Source: DASUNP01 sp035249305 (lineage in GTDB: Bacteria > Acidobacteriota > Blastocatellia > UBA7656). Taken from it: a stretch of DNA of 64,000 nucleotides. Positions 8,117 to 17,279 of this stretch are shown here, one piece after another. The notes beneath the pieces were generated by a model, which was not told the origin of the DNA, did no database searches, and saw only the letters and a list, made by a program, of their open reading frames with translations. The position numbers and the translations under genes were made by a program. The DNA is taken from contig DATFGQ010000056.1 of assembly GCA_035249305.1 (NCBI GenBank), positions 72,015 to 136,014 on the forward strand. The letters are read 5' to 3'. The first letter of the stretch is position 1; the number at the start of each line of letters is the position of its first letter.

Positions 8117-8656
8117 TCAACGGCTCTTCAACGCATCGAGGTTCGCGACCGTCATCCAAAACTCAGGCCCGTGCTCGCTCTTCAACAGGCGCAGCCTGTC
8201 GGCCACGGGGTCGTATTCCCATTCGGTCGCCAGGAACAGGCTCGGCCACCTGTGGTAATGAAAACCGAGCCGCCACCTGCCGCCTTTCATCTCGGCCGCG
8301 TCCCAACCGAGCGGCTCAATCCTTCGCAGCCCCTCCGCGTTCGTGGCCTGCTCGATCATCTCCCCTAACGTCCTGGTCGCGCGGCTGCGCTCGAACTCCG
8401 GCGTCGCCCCGAGCGCCTTCGCAATGACCTCCCTCCCGTCGGGCCGTGTGAGCCGCTCGGCCTCTCTGATCGCAGAGAGCCTAGGGTCCGTGCGGGGCTC
8501 GCTCGACGGCCGGTAGGCGGCCTTACTGAGCGTGTCCGATCTGCCGGAGGGGAAGCTCGGCACAAGGATGAGTTCGGGCAGAAGAGTCGCAATCACGGCG
8601 GCGCCGAGTATTAGGGCCACGAAGCCCGCTATTCGTAAGATCGAATTGATTCTCAT
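8117..8656 (-). CDS. Hypothetical membrane-anchored protein
   Basis: A 179-residue protein not recognised as a known family. A single hydrophobic helix at ~8-31 is a signal anchor or uncleaved signal peptide. The rest is a soluble domain with a WRLGFHYHRWPSLFLATEWE segment and a C-terminal tryptophan-containing strand. AAGG lies upstream of the ATG. It is divergent from the GT2 gene. The opposite strand also has a long frame here, but only this strand gives a plausible signal-anchor protein. Confidence 0.55.
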   Translation of the reverse strand: MRINSILRIAGFVALILGAAVIATLLPELILVPSFPSGRSDTLSKAAYRPSSEPRTDPRLSAIREAERLTRPDGREVIAKALGATPEFERSRATRTLGEMIEQATNAEGLRRIEPLGWDAAEMKGGRWRLGFHYHRWPSLFLATEWEYDPVADRLRLLKSEHGPEFWMTVANLDALKSR

Positions 8657-8758
8657 GAGCCTTGAGTCTTTACCGCGAAGTTAATTCGATCGGGATCATT
8701 ATAGCCCGAAGATGATTTATGGTATAGTCAACTCTCGCGGCGCGTCCGCATCGAACTT

Positions 8759-9559
8759 ATGTCTGGGCTCTTATCTATAGTCATCCCCGCCTACAACGAA
8801 GGGAAGCGTATCGGGCGTTCGCTCGAAGAGATACTCGCCTTCGTTTCCGGCCGCAGTCAGCCTTCGGAGGTGATCGTCGTCGACGACGGCTCGACCGACA
8901 AGACGGGCGAGATAGTCAAGGACTTCGTCGAGCGGTACAACGCCGCCGGCCACGGGCTCAGGCTTTTGACTAACGACCCGAACCGCGGCAAGGGCGCGAG
9001 CGTGCGGCGCGGCGTGGCGGCCGCGCGCGGGGAGGTAATACTCTTCACGGACGCTGACCTCTCGTCCCCAATAACCGAAGCGCCCAAGTTAATAGATCCG
9101 ATCATCGAAGGGCGCGCAGACGTAACGTTCGGCTCGCGGGCGTTGAACCGAAAGCTCATAGGCGTGCGCCAGTCGCTCGTCCGCGATTTCGGCGGGCGCG
9201 TCTTCAACCTCTTTATGAGGACCATAACCGGGCTCAAGTTCAAAGACACGCAATGCGGGTTCAAGGCCTTCCGCCGCGAAGGTGCTTTGCCGGTCTTTAC
9301 GGCCCAGCGGATAGAGCGCTTCGGCTTCGATCCGGAAGTGCTCTACATCGCCAACAAGCGCGGGCTGAGACTGCTGGAAGTCCCCGTCGCATGGAATCAC
9401 TGCGAGGACAGCAAAGTAAGTTACCTGCGCGACTCCGTCAAGATGTTCACCGACCTGATCTATATACGCCTGAACGACCTCGGGGGCCGTTACGACGCCG
9501 CGCCGGGCGGCCCCGCGTCGGAAAGTCAAGCGGCCGAGGGCGCGACCAAACAATCTTAG
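8759..9559 (+). CDS. Family 2 glycosyltransferase, dolichyl/polyprenyl-phosphate glucosyltransferase type
   Basis: A 266-residue GT-A fold enzyme. IVIPAYNEGKRI at 7-18, the nucleotide-binding VDDGSTDKT at 41-49, RGKGASVRRGV at ~77-86, the metal-binding DAD at 98-100, and DTQCGFKAF at 163-171 are the marks of the Alg5/DPG-synthase-like subgroup. That subgroup transfers a sugar from a nucleotide sugar to a polyprenyl phosphate at the cytoplasmic membrane face. There are no C-terminal transmembrane helices, so it is a peripheral enzyme. A likely -10 box TATAGT lies at 8723-8728. The lipid-linked sugar would feed cell-envelope glycans or glycoprotein synthesis; the target is not evident from the neighbours. 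Confidence 0.88.
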   Translation: MSGLLSIVIPAYNEGKRIGRSLEEILAFVSGRSQPSEVIVVDDGSTDKTGEIVKDFVERYNAAGHGLRLLTNDPNRGKGASVRRGVAAARGEVILFTDADLSSPITEAPKLIDPIIEGRADVTFGSRALNRKLIGVRQSLVRDFGGRVFNLFMRTITGLKFKDTQCGFKAFRREGALPVFTAQRIERFGFDPEVLYIANKRGLRLLEVPVAWNHCEDSKVSYLRDSVKMFTDLIYIRLNDLGGRYDAAPGGPASESQAAEGATKQS

Positions 9560-9560
9560 A

Positions 9561-9596
9561 ACAAAAAAAAATGGGCGGAGCGATGATGCTCCGCCC
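9561..9596 (-). terminator. Intrinsic terminator for the beta-helix gene operon
   Basis: Read on the minus strand there is a perfect 9-bp stem (GGGCGGAGC / GCTCCGCCC, 6-nt loop) followed by a run of Ts (the A-run at 9563-9571 on the plus strand). It lies ~55 bp after the stop of the minus-strand beta-helix gene. It also sits just past the convergent glycosyltransferase. Confidence 0.85.
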
Positions 9597-9650
9597 TAAC
9601 CGCTCAAGCGAGCAATCTGAAGATTCACGGAGCCGGCGCGTCCGCCCGCG

Positions 9651-10556
9651 TCACTGCTGGCTCAGTAGCTGGTTTGCCGCGCCGGGCGTCGCGTTGCCAG
9701 CGAATACGTTGTTCTGGAACGAGGCTACTGTCGTCCCGGCGGCGACGTTGATCCCTACGTTGTTGTTGAGTATGGCTGAGTTCGATAGCCGTACTGTGGC
9801 CGAACCGCTGAACCCCGACACGCCCGTGCCGTTGTTGCTCACCAGCGTCTTCTCGACGTTTATCACCGAGGTGAGCTCCGCCACTATGCCTATGCTTGTG
9901 TTTTGAGACACGATAGAGTCGCTGATAGACGTGGTGCCCGACAGCGTGTCGACCCCGAACTGGCAGGCTTGCAGCCTCACGTTATAAAGCGACGCCGTCG
10001 CCGTGCCGGTGCTGGTCTGCACTCTCACGCCCGCTATCCCGCAGTTGGTAATGGTGCTGTCTTTGACCGTGAGGTTACCGCTGTTGGCGCCCATGTTCAT
10101 GTCTATGCCGTTGCTGGTGAACCCGTGAATGCTCACGTTCTCTACGTGAAGATTCTTTCCGGCGAGGTAGCGTATGCCGTTAATCCCGTTGCCGACACCG
10201 TTGATCAAAATGTTGCGTATCCTTACCGTGTCGTTAGCGCCCGCGTTGACGATTATGCCGTTGACCGTCGCCGCCGTTATCGAGCCTTTGACGCCGCCGC
10301 CTTCTATGGTGATCGCTTTAGTAATCGTCACAGCGCCGAACCCTGCCGGGTCGAGGACGGAGATCTCGCCGCCCGCGGCCGTCTTAGAGATGGCGCCGGC
10401 GAAGGTCTTGCAGGGAGCCGTGCGGCTGCAAGGGTTGGCGTCATCGCCTACGCCCGACACCCACGTCCTCGTCGCTTGAGCATGCGCCATCGAGCTAAAG
10501 AGAAAACATACGGCTAATACTGCGAGTGCATTTAACATCAATCTAATCTTCTTCAT
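9651..10556 (-). CDS. Secreted right-handed beta-helix repeat protein
   Basis: A 301-residue protein with a clear signal peptide at ~1-26 (cut after SMAHA). The mature part begins RTWVSGVGDDANPCSRTAPC and continues with a CKTFAGAI segment, typical of a widespread family of exported parallel beta-helix proteins of unknown substrate. Many short repeated strands follow (ITIEGGGVKGSI, VRIRNILINGVG, LHVENVSIHGF and so on), giving a right-handed beta-helix like pectate lyases but without obvious catalytic Asp clusters. A perfect AAGGAG Shine-Dalgarno precedes the ATG. It lies 94 bp after the large HYR-protein gene and before an intrinsic terminator, so the two form an operon of extracellular proteins. 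Confidence 0.85.
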   Translation of the reverse strand: MKKIRLMLNALAVLAVCFLFSSMAHAQATRTWVSGVGDDANPCSRTAPCKTFAGAISKTAAGGEISVLDPAGFGAVTITKAITIEGGGVKGSITAATVNGIIVNAGANDTVRIRNILINGVGNGINGIRYLAGKNLHVENVSIHGFTSNGIDMNMGANSGNLTVKDSTITNCGIAGVRVQTSTGTATASLYNVRLQACQFGVDTLSGTTSISDSIVSQNTSIGIVAELTSVINVEKTLVSNNGTGVSGFSGSATVRLSNSAILNNNVGINVAAGTTVASFQNNVFAGNATPGAANQLLSQQ

Positions 10557-10650
10557 GGTTTTTCTCCTTCAAATCTTCATGTCGAGCGTAGAGAATCTGT
10601 TTTCTCTCTGACCTCGTCGCTAATTTAAGTGCCATTGAATTAGCATTGCA

Positions 10651-13533
10651 TCAATGGTGAATTACTATGTTCCCGCCTCCCAGCACGGCCGTCGGGTTCG
10701 CCGAGTCGGAGGCGCCCATCTGGTTGTCATAAACGACAGCGTTGTTGTTGTTCTTGTCCCAAATCTTTAGTCGGAACTTGTCGGCGCCACCGCCCCCGCT
10801 GATGTTCCCATCAATGGCCGTCAGCATGAAGCCGTAGTCGCCGCTGTTGTTCACCTTGCCCGAGCCCTTGAACTGTAGCTTGGCGCCCGTTATCACCAGC
10901 CACTCGTAGCTCGTGCTGTGGAAGTTGAAATTGCCGAACCTGAACTCCGTCTCGCCCCTCGGGGTCGTCTCCCCGTTGTGGTACTTGGCGTTGAACCCGA
11001 AGTTGGCCCTGCCTGTACGGTTCGGATCGGCGACTAACGAGCCGGCGGGCGAGGTTATCCACCCGCCTCCGGTTACGAACTCGCCTTCGGGGTCGAAGAT
11101 GACGATGATTACGGGCTGGCCGCCGATGGTGTCGGCGATCGTCACGTTGCCGCAGTCGTCCGTTACTTTGACCTTGACCAGGAAGACGCCCGTCGTCGTG
11201 AAGGCGAAGTCCAGATTCGCCGTGCCGGCCGACTCGACTACAGTGGCCGACGCAGTGATGGCGTCCAACATCCACTCGGCCGTGTGCGTGTCTCCCATGT
11301 TGTCGGCGAATGTGGCCCTGAAAGGAACCGGGGTATTGACCTGGAAGAGCGACCCCGTAGCCGGCCCGGTTATGGTCACGGCCGGGGCAGGGTTCGTGAC
11401 CGTCACGGTCTGCTGACAAGTCACGAAATTCCCGGACAGGTCGGTCGCCTTCCACGTGATGACGGTAACGCCTACGGGGTAGAGCGCGTTCAACGCCGCG
11501 TTGTCGCTGCGCGTGCCGACAATAGACGCGATGCCGCAATTATCCGTGGCCGTAGCCGGGCCGGGGGTGAGAATGGCTCCGCACTGGCCTGGCGCATTAT
11601 CGACCGTGGTTATGTTCGCCGGGCAGGTAATGACGGGCGGCGTCGACTCCGTTACCTGCACGGTAGCGGTGCAGGTCGACTCATTACCCGAATCATCTAT
11701 AACGCGTATGAGCACGGCGGTGTTGCCGACACCTACGAGCTCGCCTTCGGGCGGCGACTGAACGATTGTGACCGAAGAGCAGTTGTCTGTCGCCGTGACT
11801 TGAGTGGTGAGGTCGGGTATCTCGGCCATGCATTCCGAGTTTGCCTCTATGGTCCTGTTTGGAGCGCACGCCGTTATCGTCGGCGGGACCGTTTCGACGA
11901 CGGTCACAGTGAAGCTGCAAGTGGCGTCATCAGCCCCCGTGCAGGTGACAACGGTTTGGCCCACAGGGAAGGAGGCGCCGGAGGCCGGCGTGCAGGTGAC
12001 GGTTTCGCAGTCGCCTACGGTCGTCGGCTGAGAGTAAGTGACGGTAGCCGAACAACTGTTGCCGGAAGCCGATTTGGTGATGTTGGCGCCGCAAGTCAGC
12101 GCGCAGAGGACCTCGCTCTCGTTCACTATGACGTTGAAGCTGCAAGACGCAGAGTTGTTCGAAGCGTCGGTCGCCGTGCAGGTGACTGCCGTGGTCCCTA
12201 TCGGAAAGGAGGAGCCCGACGCCGGCGAGCAGGCGACGCTGACCGACGAGCAATTGTCTGTAGTCTCGGGCTCAGGATAATCGACCCTGGCCGTGCTGCC
12301 TGGGGCCGCTTCGGTCGTAACGTCGCTCGGGCAAATAATCGTGGGCGCAACCCCATCGTTTCCGGTAACCGTGACCCTGAACTGGCACGGGTCGCCGGTT
12401 GCGCCCGCGCAGGTGACCGTAGTCGTACCCGAAGGGAATATTGATCCGGGCGGCGGGCTGCATTCGATCGAGCCGCAGTTGGTGCCCGTGCCCGTCGCGG
12501 GCGAATAGTTCACCGCCGCCGTGCATTGACCGCCCTCGGCCGCATGAGTGATGTCGCCCGGACAGGTGAGCGTGCAGTTCTCGGCGCTGCCCGTGACCAC
12601 TGTAATCCAGCTCGCCGTGTTGTCGGGCGCGTGCAATTCATTGGTCGAGCTTGCGACCGTCGCGGTGTTTGTGATCTCTGTCTCTTCCGGCGTCGCGGAG
12701 TTCACGGCGTAGGTGATTGAGAAGACGGCCGAAGCGCCCGAGGCTAGCGTCGCTATAGTGCAGACCGTCGCGCCAGTGGCGCTGCCCGATGTCGGGTTTG
12801 TGCAGGTGGCCGCCGGGCCGGAGACTTGTGATTCGGAGACGAATGTGGTGTTGGCAGGCACGGCGTCCGTCATCACAACGTTCTGCGCATTATCCGGCCC
12901 GTGGTTTGTCACAGTGACTGTGTAAGTGATGTTCGTCCCTGCGGCGGCTTGAACGGGGCCGGTCTTTGTGACCGAAACGTCTGCGGAGGCGGTTGCGGGG
13001 TTCCGAACGATAAAGCGCGCGGAGGCTCGCCCGGCCCCGCGGTTGTCTATCGTCTTAACGGTCCAGGTGCCGACCTGTGCGAACGGGCCTGTCGCGGGGA
13101 TGGTGAAGCTGTTGCTCTGCGGGCTAGTTAAAACGTTGACCTGTTGAGCGACGACGCCGTCGGGCGCGACCCACTGGATGCGGCGCTGGCGCTGACCGGA
13201 GATCGGCGGCACAGTGTCTGTCGCTACTGCGCAGACAGTCTCGCCCAGGTTGAAATCCGCGTCGGGCGTCGTGCAGTTGGGCGCGAACGTGTTTATAGCT
13301 TCCGTGGCCGCGATGACCTGACCGCCGTGCGACAGGCGGTTGTCCGGCAGAAGGGAGATGCTGGAAAGGACTAGAGCCGTGATCGCTATGGATAGAATCG
13401 ATCGCGCGCCGGGCCGGCCAGATAATCTGATTAATCTCTTAGTGCGGCGAGAGGAATTGCTCTTTTGAAATACCGTCTTCTTAAAATCGTCGGCAAGTCG
13501 GGGTACAGAGAATCTGAGAAGGTCCATTTCCAT
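10651..13533 (-). CDS. Large surface protein with DUF11, HYR repeats and post-COAP-1-like C-terminus
   Basis: A ~960-residue exported protein. A basic N-terminus leads to a membrane helix (~45-62), then a short beta domain. A DUF11 adhesion-like repeat follows (VSVTKTGPVQAAAGTNITYT, about 190-300). Next come about six HYR/Ig-like modules recognisable by recurring TITCPANITT-like, FPVGTTTVTCTATD-like and CSFTVTV-like strands with paired cysteines. The C-terminal ~140 residues (EFVTGGGWITSPAGSL, RANFGFNAKY) match post-COAP-1-type domains. HYR modules are linked to adhesion in other proteins; the ligand is unknown. Two ATGs compete: 13533 lies only a few bases from AAGGAG, while 13527 has ideal spacing and may be the true start. 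Confidence 0.85.
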   Translation of the reverse strand: MEMDLLRFSVPRLADDFKKTVFQKSNSSRRTKRLIRLSGRPGARSILSIAITALVLSSISLLPDNRLSHGGQVIAATEAINTFAPNCTTPDADFNLGETVCAVATDTVPPISGQRQRRIQWVAPDGVVAQQVNVLTSPQSNSFTIPATGPFAQVGTWTVKTIDNRGAGRASARFIVRNPATASADVSVTKTGPVQAAAGTNITYTVTVTNHGPDNAQNVVMTDAVPANTTFVSESQVSGPAATCTNPTSGSATGATVCTIATLASGASAVFSITYAVNSATPEETEITNTATVASSTNELHAPDNTASWITVVTGSAENCTLTCPGDITHAAEGGQCTAAVNYSPATGTGTNCGSIECSPPPGSIFPSGTTTVTCAGATGDPCQFRVTVTGNDGVAPTIICPSDVTTEAAPGSTARVDYPEPETTDNCSSVSVACSPASGSSFPIGTTAVTCTATDASNNSASCSFNVIVNESEVLCALTCGANITKSASGNSCSATVTYSQPTTVGDCETVTCTPASGASFPVGQTVVTCTGADDATCSFTVTVVETVPPTITACAPNRTIEANSECMAEIPDLTTQVTATDNCSSVTIVQSPPEGELVGVGNTAVLIRVIDDSGNESTCTATVQVTESTPPVITCPANITTVDNAPGQCGAILTPGPATATDNCGIASIVGTRSDNAALNALYPVGVTVITWKATDLSGNFVTCQQTVTVTNPAPAVTITGPATGSLFQVNTPVPFRATFADNMGDTHTAEWMLDAITASATVVESAGTANLDFAFTTTGVFLVKVKVTDDCGNVTIADTIGGQPVIIVIFDPEGEFVTGGGWITSPAGSLVADPNRTGRANFGFNAKYHNGETTPRGETEFRFGNFNFHSTSYEWLVITGAKLQFKGSGKVNNSGDYGFMLTAIDGNISGGGGADKFRLKIWDKNNNNAVVYDNQMGASDSANPTAVLGGGNIVIHH

Positions 13534-13652
13534 TTCTCCTTCGGAACATGTGCGTTTTATAACCTGAGGGAATGGCCAGAATCAGGTTGGGCCAATGCGC
13601 CTACCTCGATTACAGCGGAATCGCTTCCATAGTAATCTTTATTGCAGCGCGT

Positions 13653-13681
13653 ATCCTATGCATGTTGTCTGTTGGTGTCAA
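13653..13681 (-). promoter_or_regulatory. Sigma-70-type promoter of the HYR/beta-helix operon
   Basis: On the minus strand, a perfect TTGACA (13676-13681), then exactly 17 bp, then TAGGAT (13653-13658, 4/6 to TATAAT). It would give a ~115-nt leader ahead of the HYR protein. No other good match is seen in this gap. Confidence 0.65.
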
Positions 13682-13789
13682 GCTAAATCTCGGTAATATT
13701 TATCTCATATGCTTTTGAGTTGGCGGGCACGGGCGCAGAGTTTGATTTCAGGCGCGGGCGTATGCTAATACGTTTCAGGAGCTTTACAG

Positions 13790-14548
13790 ATGCGAGCGAC
13801 GAATGGCTGTAGGCTGAATGTCAACATAGATCACATCGCGACGATCAGGCAGGCGCGCAGGACTTTCGAGCCGAGCGTAGTGGCGGCCGCCGTGCTGGCC
13901 GACATGGCGGGCGCGAGCGGCATCACCATCCACCTGCGCGGCGACCGCCGCCACATACAAGACGACGACGTGACGACGCTTCGCCTCGTGGTCAAGACCC
14001 ACCTGAACATCGAGATGGCCGTGACCGACGAGATGATAAGCATCGCGCGCAGCGTCCGGCCCGAGGCGGCGACGCTCGTCCCCGAGCGCGCCGAAGAGGT
14101 GACGACCGAAGGCGGTCTGGACGTTACAAGCCACGAGCAGGAGGTTAGCCGCGCCGTCTCCGAGATCAAATCGGCGGGCGTGCTCGTGAGCATCTTCCTC
14201 GACCCCGACACCGCGCAGATCGAAGCCGCCCACCGCGTCGGGGCGGACCAGATAGAGATTTGCACGGCCACCTACGCAGAGCTGACAGACCCGACGAAGA
14301 AGGCTGACGCCGCGAGCGTAGAAGCCGAGGTTCGCCGCATCGCGGACTCGGCGCGGCTGGCCGAAGGGCTGAACCTACAGGTCGCCGCGGGCCATGGGCT
14401 GAGCTACAGAAACGTCAGGGCAATCGCCGCGATCCCCCAGATCGGAGAGCTGAACATAGGTCATAACATAGTGGCGCGGGCGGCCCTCGTAGGGATGGAG
14501 CGGGCCGTGCGCGAGATGATCGCGGCGATCAACGGCCAGTTACTATAA
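13790..14548 (+). CDS. pdxJ: Pyridoxine 5'-phosphate synthase PdxJ
   Basis: A 252-residue TIM-barrel enzyme. It condenses 1-deoxyxylulose 5-phosphate with 3-amino-2-oxopropyl phosphate to give pyridoxine 5'-phosphate, the last ring-forming step of the DXP-dependent vitamin B6 pathway. Family hallmarks are LNVNIDHIATIRQAR at the N-terminus, ITIHLRGDRRHIQDDD at ~44-59 (phosphate and active-site residues), LVPERAEEVTTEGGLDV, VSIFLDPD, and the C-terminal VAAGHGLSYRNV and ELNIGHNIVARA. It is full length. AGGAG lies 9 nt before the ATG. It stands alone on this strand with a terminator right behind it. Confidence 0.97.
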   Translation: MRATNGCRLNVNIDHIATIRQARRTFEPSVVAAAVLADMAGASGITIHLRGDRRHIQDDDVTTLRLVVKTHLNIEMAVTDEMISIARSVRPEAATLVPERAEEVTTEGGLDVTSHEQEVSRAVSEIKSAGVLVSIFLDPDTAQIEAAHRVGADQIEICTATYAELTDPTKKADAASVEAEVRRIADSARLAEGLNLQVAAGHGLSYRNVRAIAAIPQIGELNIGHNIVARAALVGMERAVREMIAAINGQLL

Positions 14549-14555
14549 GAAAATG

Positions 14556-14589
14556 AGCCGCGCGACTTCCAGATAGCCGCGCGGCTTTT
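14556..14589 (+). terminator. Intrinsic terminator of pdxJ
   Basis: A 9-bp perfect stem AGCCGCGCG / CGCGCGGCT with a 13-nt loop, followed by TTTT, begins 8 bp after the pdxJ stop. Confidence 0.75.
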
Positions 14590-14786
14590 GACCAACTCAA
14601 AGGAGGACAATGGGCAGAGATACGTAAGCGCATGACGTTAAGTATGATTCCCCGGCTCGCTCTTGCGCGCTTAAACCATTCGATCTCTCGCCTCTTAAGA
14701 ATTGCAATCGCCGGGCCAGACGCTAATCGAACAAGAACGGCCTTTTTCACATCCGATTGAGGAAATACTCTACAGGCAGGCATGGT

Positions 14787-14817
14787 CAGTCCTGAGTCAA
14801 AAGTCCTGAGTCCTGAG
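14787..14817. repeat. Tandem AGTCCTG heptamers flanking a repeat element
   Basis: Repeats of AGTCCTG (one variant AGTCAAA) lie left of the large repeat element. Inverted partners (CAGCACT twice) lie to its right at about 15150-15164. The unit is the same as in the coxG and coxL arrays at 49287 and 52684. Confidence 0.7.
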
Positions 14818-14857
14818 CGAAGAATTATTACTCAGAGAGCGTCAGGAGCGAATCAAT

Positions 14858-15124
14858 AGGAAGCCTCGAAGAGGCGTAATTCAATAGCCAGGGGCGCCGC
14901 CCCTGGAAACGGGTTGATAGTAATGAGAAGCCCTGAAAGGGCGCGATACTTATGTCGCCCTTTCAGGGCTTCTTGTTGTATGACGTGTTACCCGGCGCGA
15001 TGCGCCGGGCTATTGAATATCGCCCCTACGGGGCTTTCTAACGATTAGCTCATCCCGCGATGCGCCGGGCTATTGAATATCGCCTCTTTGAGGCTCTATT
15101 GAATAAAGCCCTTTCACGGCTTTT
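14858..15124. repeat. Intergenic repeat element, GCCCTGAAAGGGC family, copy A (enlarged)
   Basis: Ordered modules: TTCAATAGCCAGGGGC, the hairpin GGGGCGCCGCCCC, a long stem AAGCCCTGAAAGGGCG / CGCCCTTTCAGGGCTT, the stem CCCGGCGCGATGCGCCGGG, then GCTATTGAAT. In this copy the last module is duplicated (15054-15080), and it ends with GCCCCTACGGGGC-type hairpins. Shorter copies are at 32296-32476 and 60374-60551 in the same orientation. No coding potential with codon structure is seen. This element, with the flanking heptamers, accounts for most of the 617-bp gap between pdxJ and ddl. The stretch 14590-14786 holds nothing I recognise. Confidence 0.85.
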
Positions 15125-15165
15125 TCTCCCACTTCTCAGACATACTCTCTCAGCACTCAGCACTG

Positions 15166-16284
15166 TCATTTCTCTCTAGGCTGGTAGCTCGTCAGGTTGC
15201 ACGACCTGTCGGCGTGGCGCTCGATGGCGAGCGCGATAAGTCGGTCGATCAATTCGCCGTAGGATATGCCGCTGGCCTCCCACATCTTGGCGTACATGCT
15301 TATGGACGTGAAGCCGGGCATTGTGTTCAACTCGTTGGTGACGACGCGATTCGTGCCGCGCTCGACGAAGAAATCGACTCGCGCCAGCCCCGACCCGTCT
15401 ATCGCTTGAAACGCTGTTATAGCACTGCGCTGGATTCGCTCTGTAATCTTGGCGGGCAGTTTCGCGGGGACATCGGTCCTCGACACGTTATCGATATACT
15501 TATCTTCATAGTCGTAAAACTCATGGCCCGTCAGTATCTCGCCCGGCAGGCTCGCAACCGGGTTGTCGTTGCCAAGGACGCTGACCTCTATCTCGCGGCC
15601 TACGACCGCCCGCTCGACGATTATCCGGCGGTCGTAACGCGCGGCGTCCTTGATCGCCTCGCGCAGCTCCTCTTTGTCATGCGCCTTCGAGATGCCGACC
15701 GACGAGCCGAGGTTCGCGGGCTTGACGAACGAAGGATACCCAAGCGTGCGCGAGACGCGCTTGATGATCGCGTCGGGGCTCTGCTCCCAGGACGAGCGCA
15801 GGAACCATTCGTAGGGCGTCACGGTCAAGCCTGCCCGCTCGAACAACTGCTTCATGACGATCTTGTCCATGCCCGTCGCCGACGCGAGCACCCCGCAGCC
15901 TACGTAAGGCACGCCCGCCATCTCAAGCAGCCCCTGAATAGTCCCATCCTCGCCATACGTGCCGTGAAGGACCGGAAAGACCACGTCGAGCGGCATGCTA
16001 GACTCACCTCGCCCATCCGCGCCGAGACGCATAAGCCCCTGCCGCGTCGGGTCGCCGAGTATCGCCACCTGCTGATGATTGTTCGACTCCATGACGGCCT
16101 GCGGCAACAGCGCCGCCGCGTTGCCGCTTACGAGCCACCGCCCTTCCGGCGTTATGCCTATCGGGACGACTTCGTATTTGGATTTGTCTATAGCGTTGAT
16201 TACAGATTCGGCTGACCTTAGCGAGACTTCGTGCTCGCCCGACCTGCCACCGAAGATGACTCCTACCCTCAGTTTTTTATTCAA
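15166..16284 (-). CDS. ddl: D-alanine--D-alanine ligase
   Basis: A 372-residue ATP-grasp enzyme that joins two D-alanines with ATP for the peptidoglycan stem peptide. Visible landmarks are GVIFGGRSGEHEVSLRSA at the N-terminus, VFPVLHGTYGEDGTIQGLLE in the first lobe, GYPSFVKPANLGSSVGI as the ATP-grasp lysine/serine loop, EIEVSVLGN, ARVDFFVE, and NELNTMPGFTSISMYAKMWE as the Mg2+/D-Ala2 C-terminal motif. All are intact. The start is a TTG (minus strand, 16284) preceded by AGGGG; no ATG or GTG fits better. It follows the arginase gene by 16 bp and is probably co-transcribed with it. Confidence 0.96.
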   Translation of the reverse strand: MNKKLRVGVIFGGRSGEHEVSLRSAESVINAIDKSKYEVVPIGITPEGRWLVSGNAAALLPQAVMESNNHQQVAILGDPTRQGLMRLGADGRGESSMPLDVVFPVLHGTYGEDGTIQGLLEMAGVPYVGCGVLASATGMDKIVMKQLFERAGLTVTPYEWFLRSSWEQSPDAIIKRVSRTLGYPSFVKPANLGSSVGISKAHDKEELREAIKDAARYDRRIIVERAVVGREIEVSVLGNDNPVASLPGEILTGHEFYDYEDKYIDNVSRTDVPAKLPAKITERIQRSAITAFQAIDGSGLARVDFFVERGTNRVVTNELNTMPGFTSISMYAKMWEASGISYGELIDRLIALAIERHADRSCNLTSYQPREK

Positions 16285-16300
16285 CGATGACCCCTGTCGA

Positions 16301-17209
16301 TCACATGATTTTTTTGCCGAGCGCAGAGAGTATGAACTCCACGGCCAGTTGCGCGGTCTGGTTCGCGGTGTCGTACATAGGGTTCACCTCGGTGAGCTCG
16401 ACCGAAAGCACATGGCCGGAATCCGACATCTTCTCCATAGCGAGGTGGCCTTCGCGGTATGTCGCGCCGCCGCGCTCGGGAGTGCCGACGCCCGGCGCGT
16501 AGAACGGGTCTATGAAATCCATGTCCATAGTCACGTGAAACCCGGCCGTGTTGCGCGAGGCGATCTCTATCGCCTCTTCGATCACGTCGGCCATCCCGCG
16601 CTCGTCGACTTCGCTCATAGTGAAGACGCGGACTCCGAGCGTCTTAATGAGCTCGCGCTCGCCTGGGTCGACGCTGCGCGCGCCGATGACTACGGCATTC
16701 TCGGGCAACAGCTTCGGCGCGAACCCTGAAACGTGTGTCAGCTCCGTCGGCCCCTGCCCTAAAAGTGCGGCCAGCGGCATGCCATGGATGTTCCCCGAAG
16801 GCGTGGTCTGCGGCGTGTTGATGTCCGTGTGAGCGTCGAGCCAAACGATGCCGATCCTCTTCTCCCGTTTCCGGTAGAACGAGGCCACCCCGGCCGCGCT
16901 GCCTATGGCTATCGAATGATCCCCGCCCAGGACGACCGGCACGGTCTCATCTTCGAGCGAGGCTTCGACCATCGAAGCCAGCTCCTCGCTTGCGGCGGCG
17001 ATCTCGGGCAGGTAGCGCGCACGCGTTGTGGCTTGAGTGAGGGCCTCGGGAGGATTCACATGCACGTTACCCGCGTCGGTCACCTCATGCCCGAGCAGGG
17101 CTATGGCCTGATTAAGCCCCGCGATCCTGATGGCTGACGGCCCCATATCGACGCCGCGCCGGCCGGCCCCGAGGTCCATAGGGACGCCAATTATCTTAAC
17201 CTTTTTCAT
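16301..17209 (-). CDS. rocF: Arginase
   Basis: A ~302-residue ureohydrolase that hydrolyses arginine to ornithine and urea using a binuclear Mn2+ centre. Ligand motifs are present: GGDHSIAIG, WLDAHTDINTP, and the DMDFIDP triad. SGNIHGMPLAALLG is the arginase-specific GNxHGMP signature rather than that of agmatinase, and a late VELTEVNP motif is also seen. The ATG at 17209 is chosen because a strong GGAAGGAG lies 7 nt upstream; an upstream in-frame extension has no conserved sequence. Pairing with ddl suggests a shared transcript rather than a shared pathway. Gene-name confidence is moderate because arginase-like guanidino hydrolases of other specificity exist. Confidence 0.9.
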   Translation of the reverse strand: MKKVKIIGVPMDLGAGRRGVDMGPSAIRIAGLNQAIALLGHEVTDAGNVHVNPPEALTQATTRARYLPEIAAASEELASMVEASLEDETVPVVLGGDHSIAIGSAAGVASFYRKREKRIGIVWLDAHTDINTPQTTPSGNIHGMPLAALLGQGPTELTHVSGFAPKLLPENAVVIGARSVDPGERELIKTLGVRVFTMSEVDERGMADVIEEAIEIASRNTAGFHVTMDMDFIDPFYAPGVGTPERGGATYREGHLAMEKMSDSGHVLSVELTEVNPMYDTANQTAQLAVEFILSALGKKIM

Positions 17210-17279
17210 AAAACTCCTTCCGACAACAATATTATTCTCCCATTCAGATTGACCGGCCGCAAGACTTGACAATCCGGGC

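Noticed and set aside
7943..8368. Plus-strand open frame of 141 codons overlapping the 8117-8656 gene
   Set aside because: Antisense to a gene with a signal-anchor and sensible composition; no Shine-Dalgarno, and residue use looks like a frame shadow.
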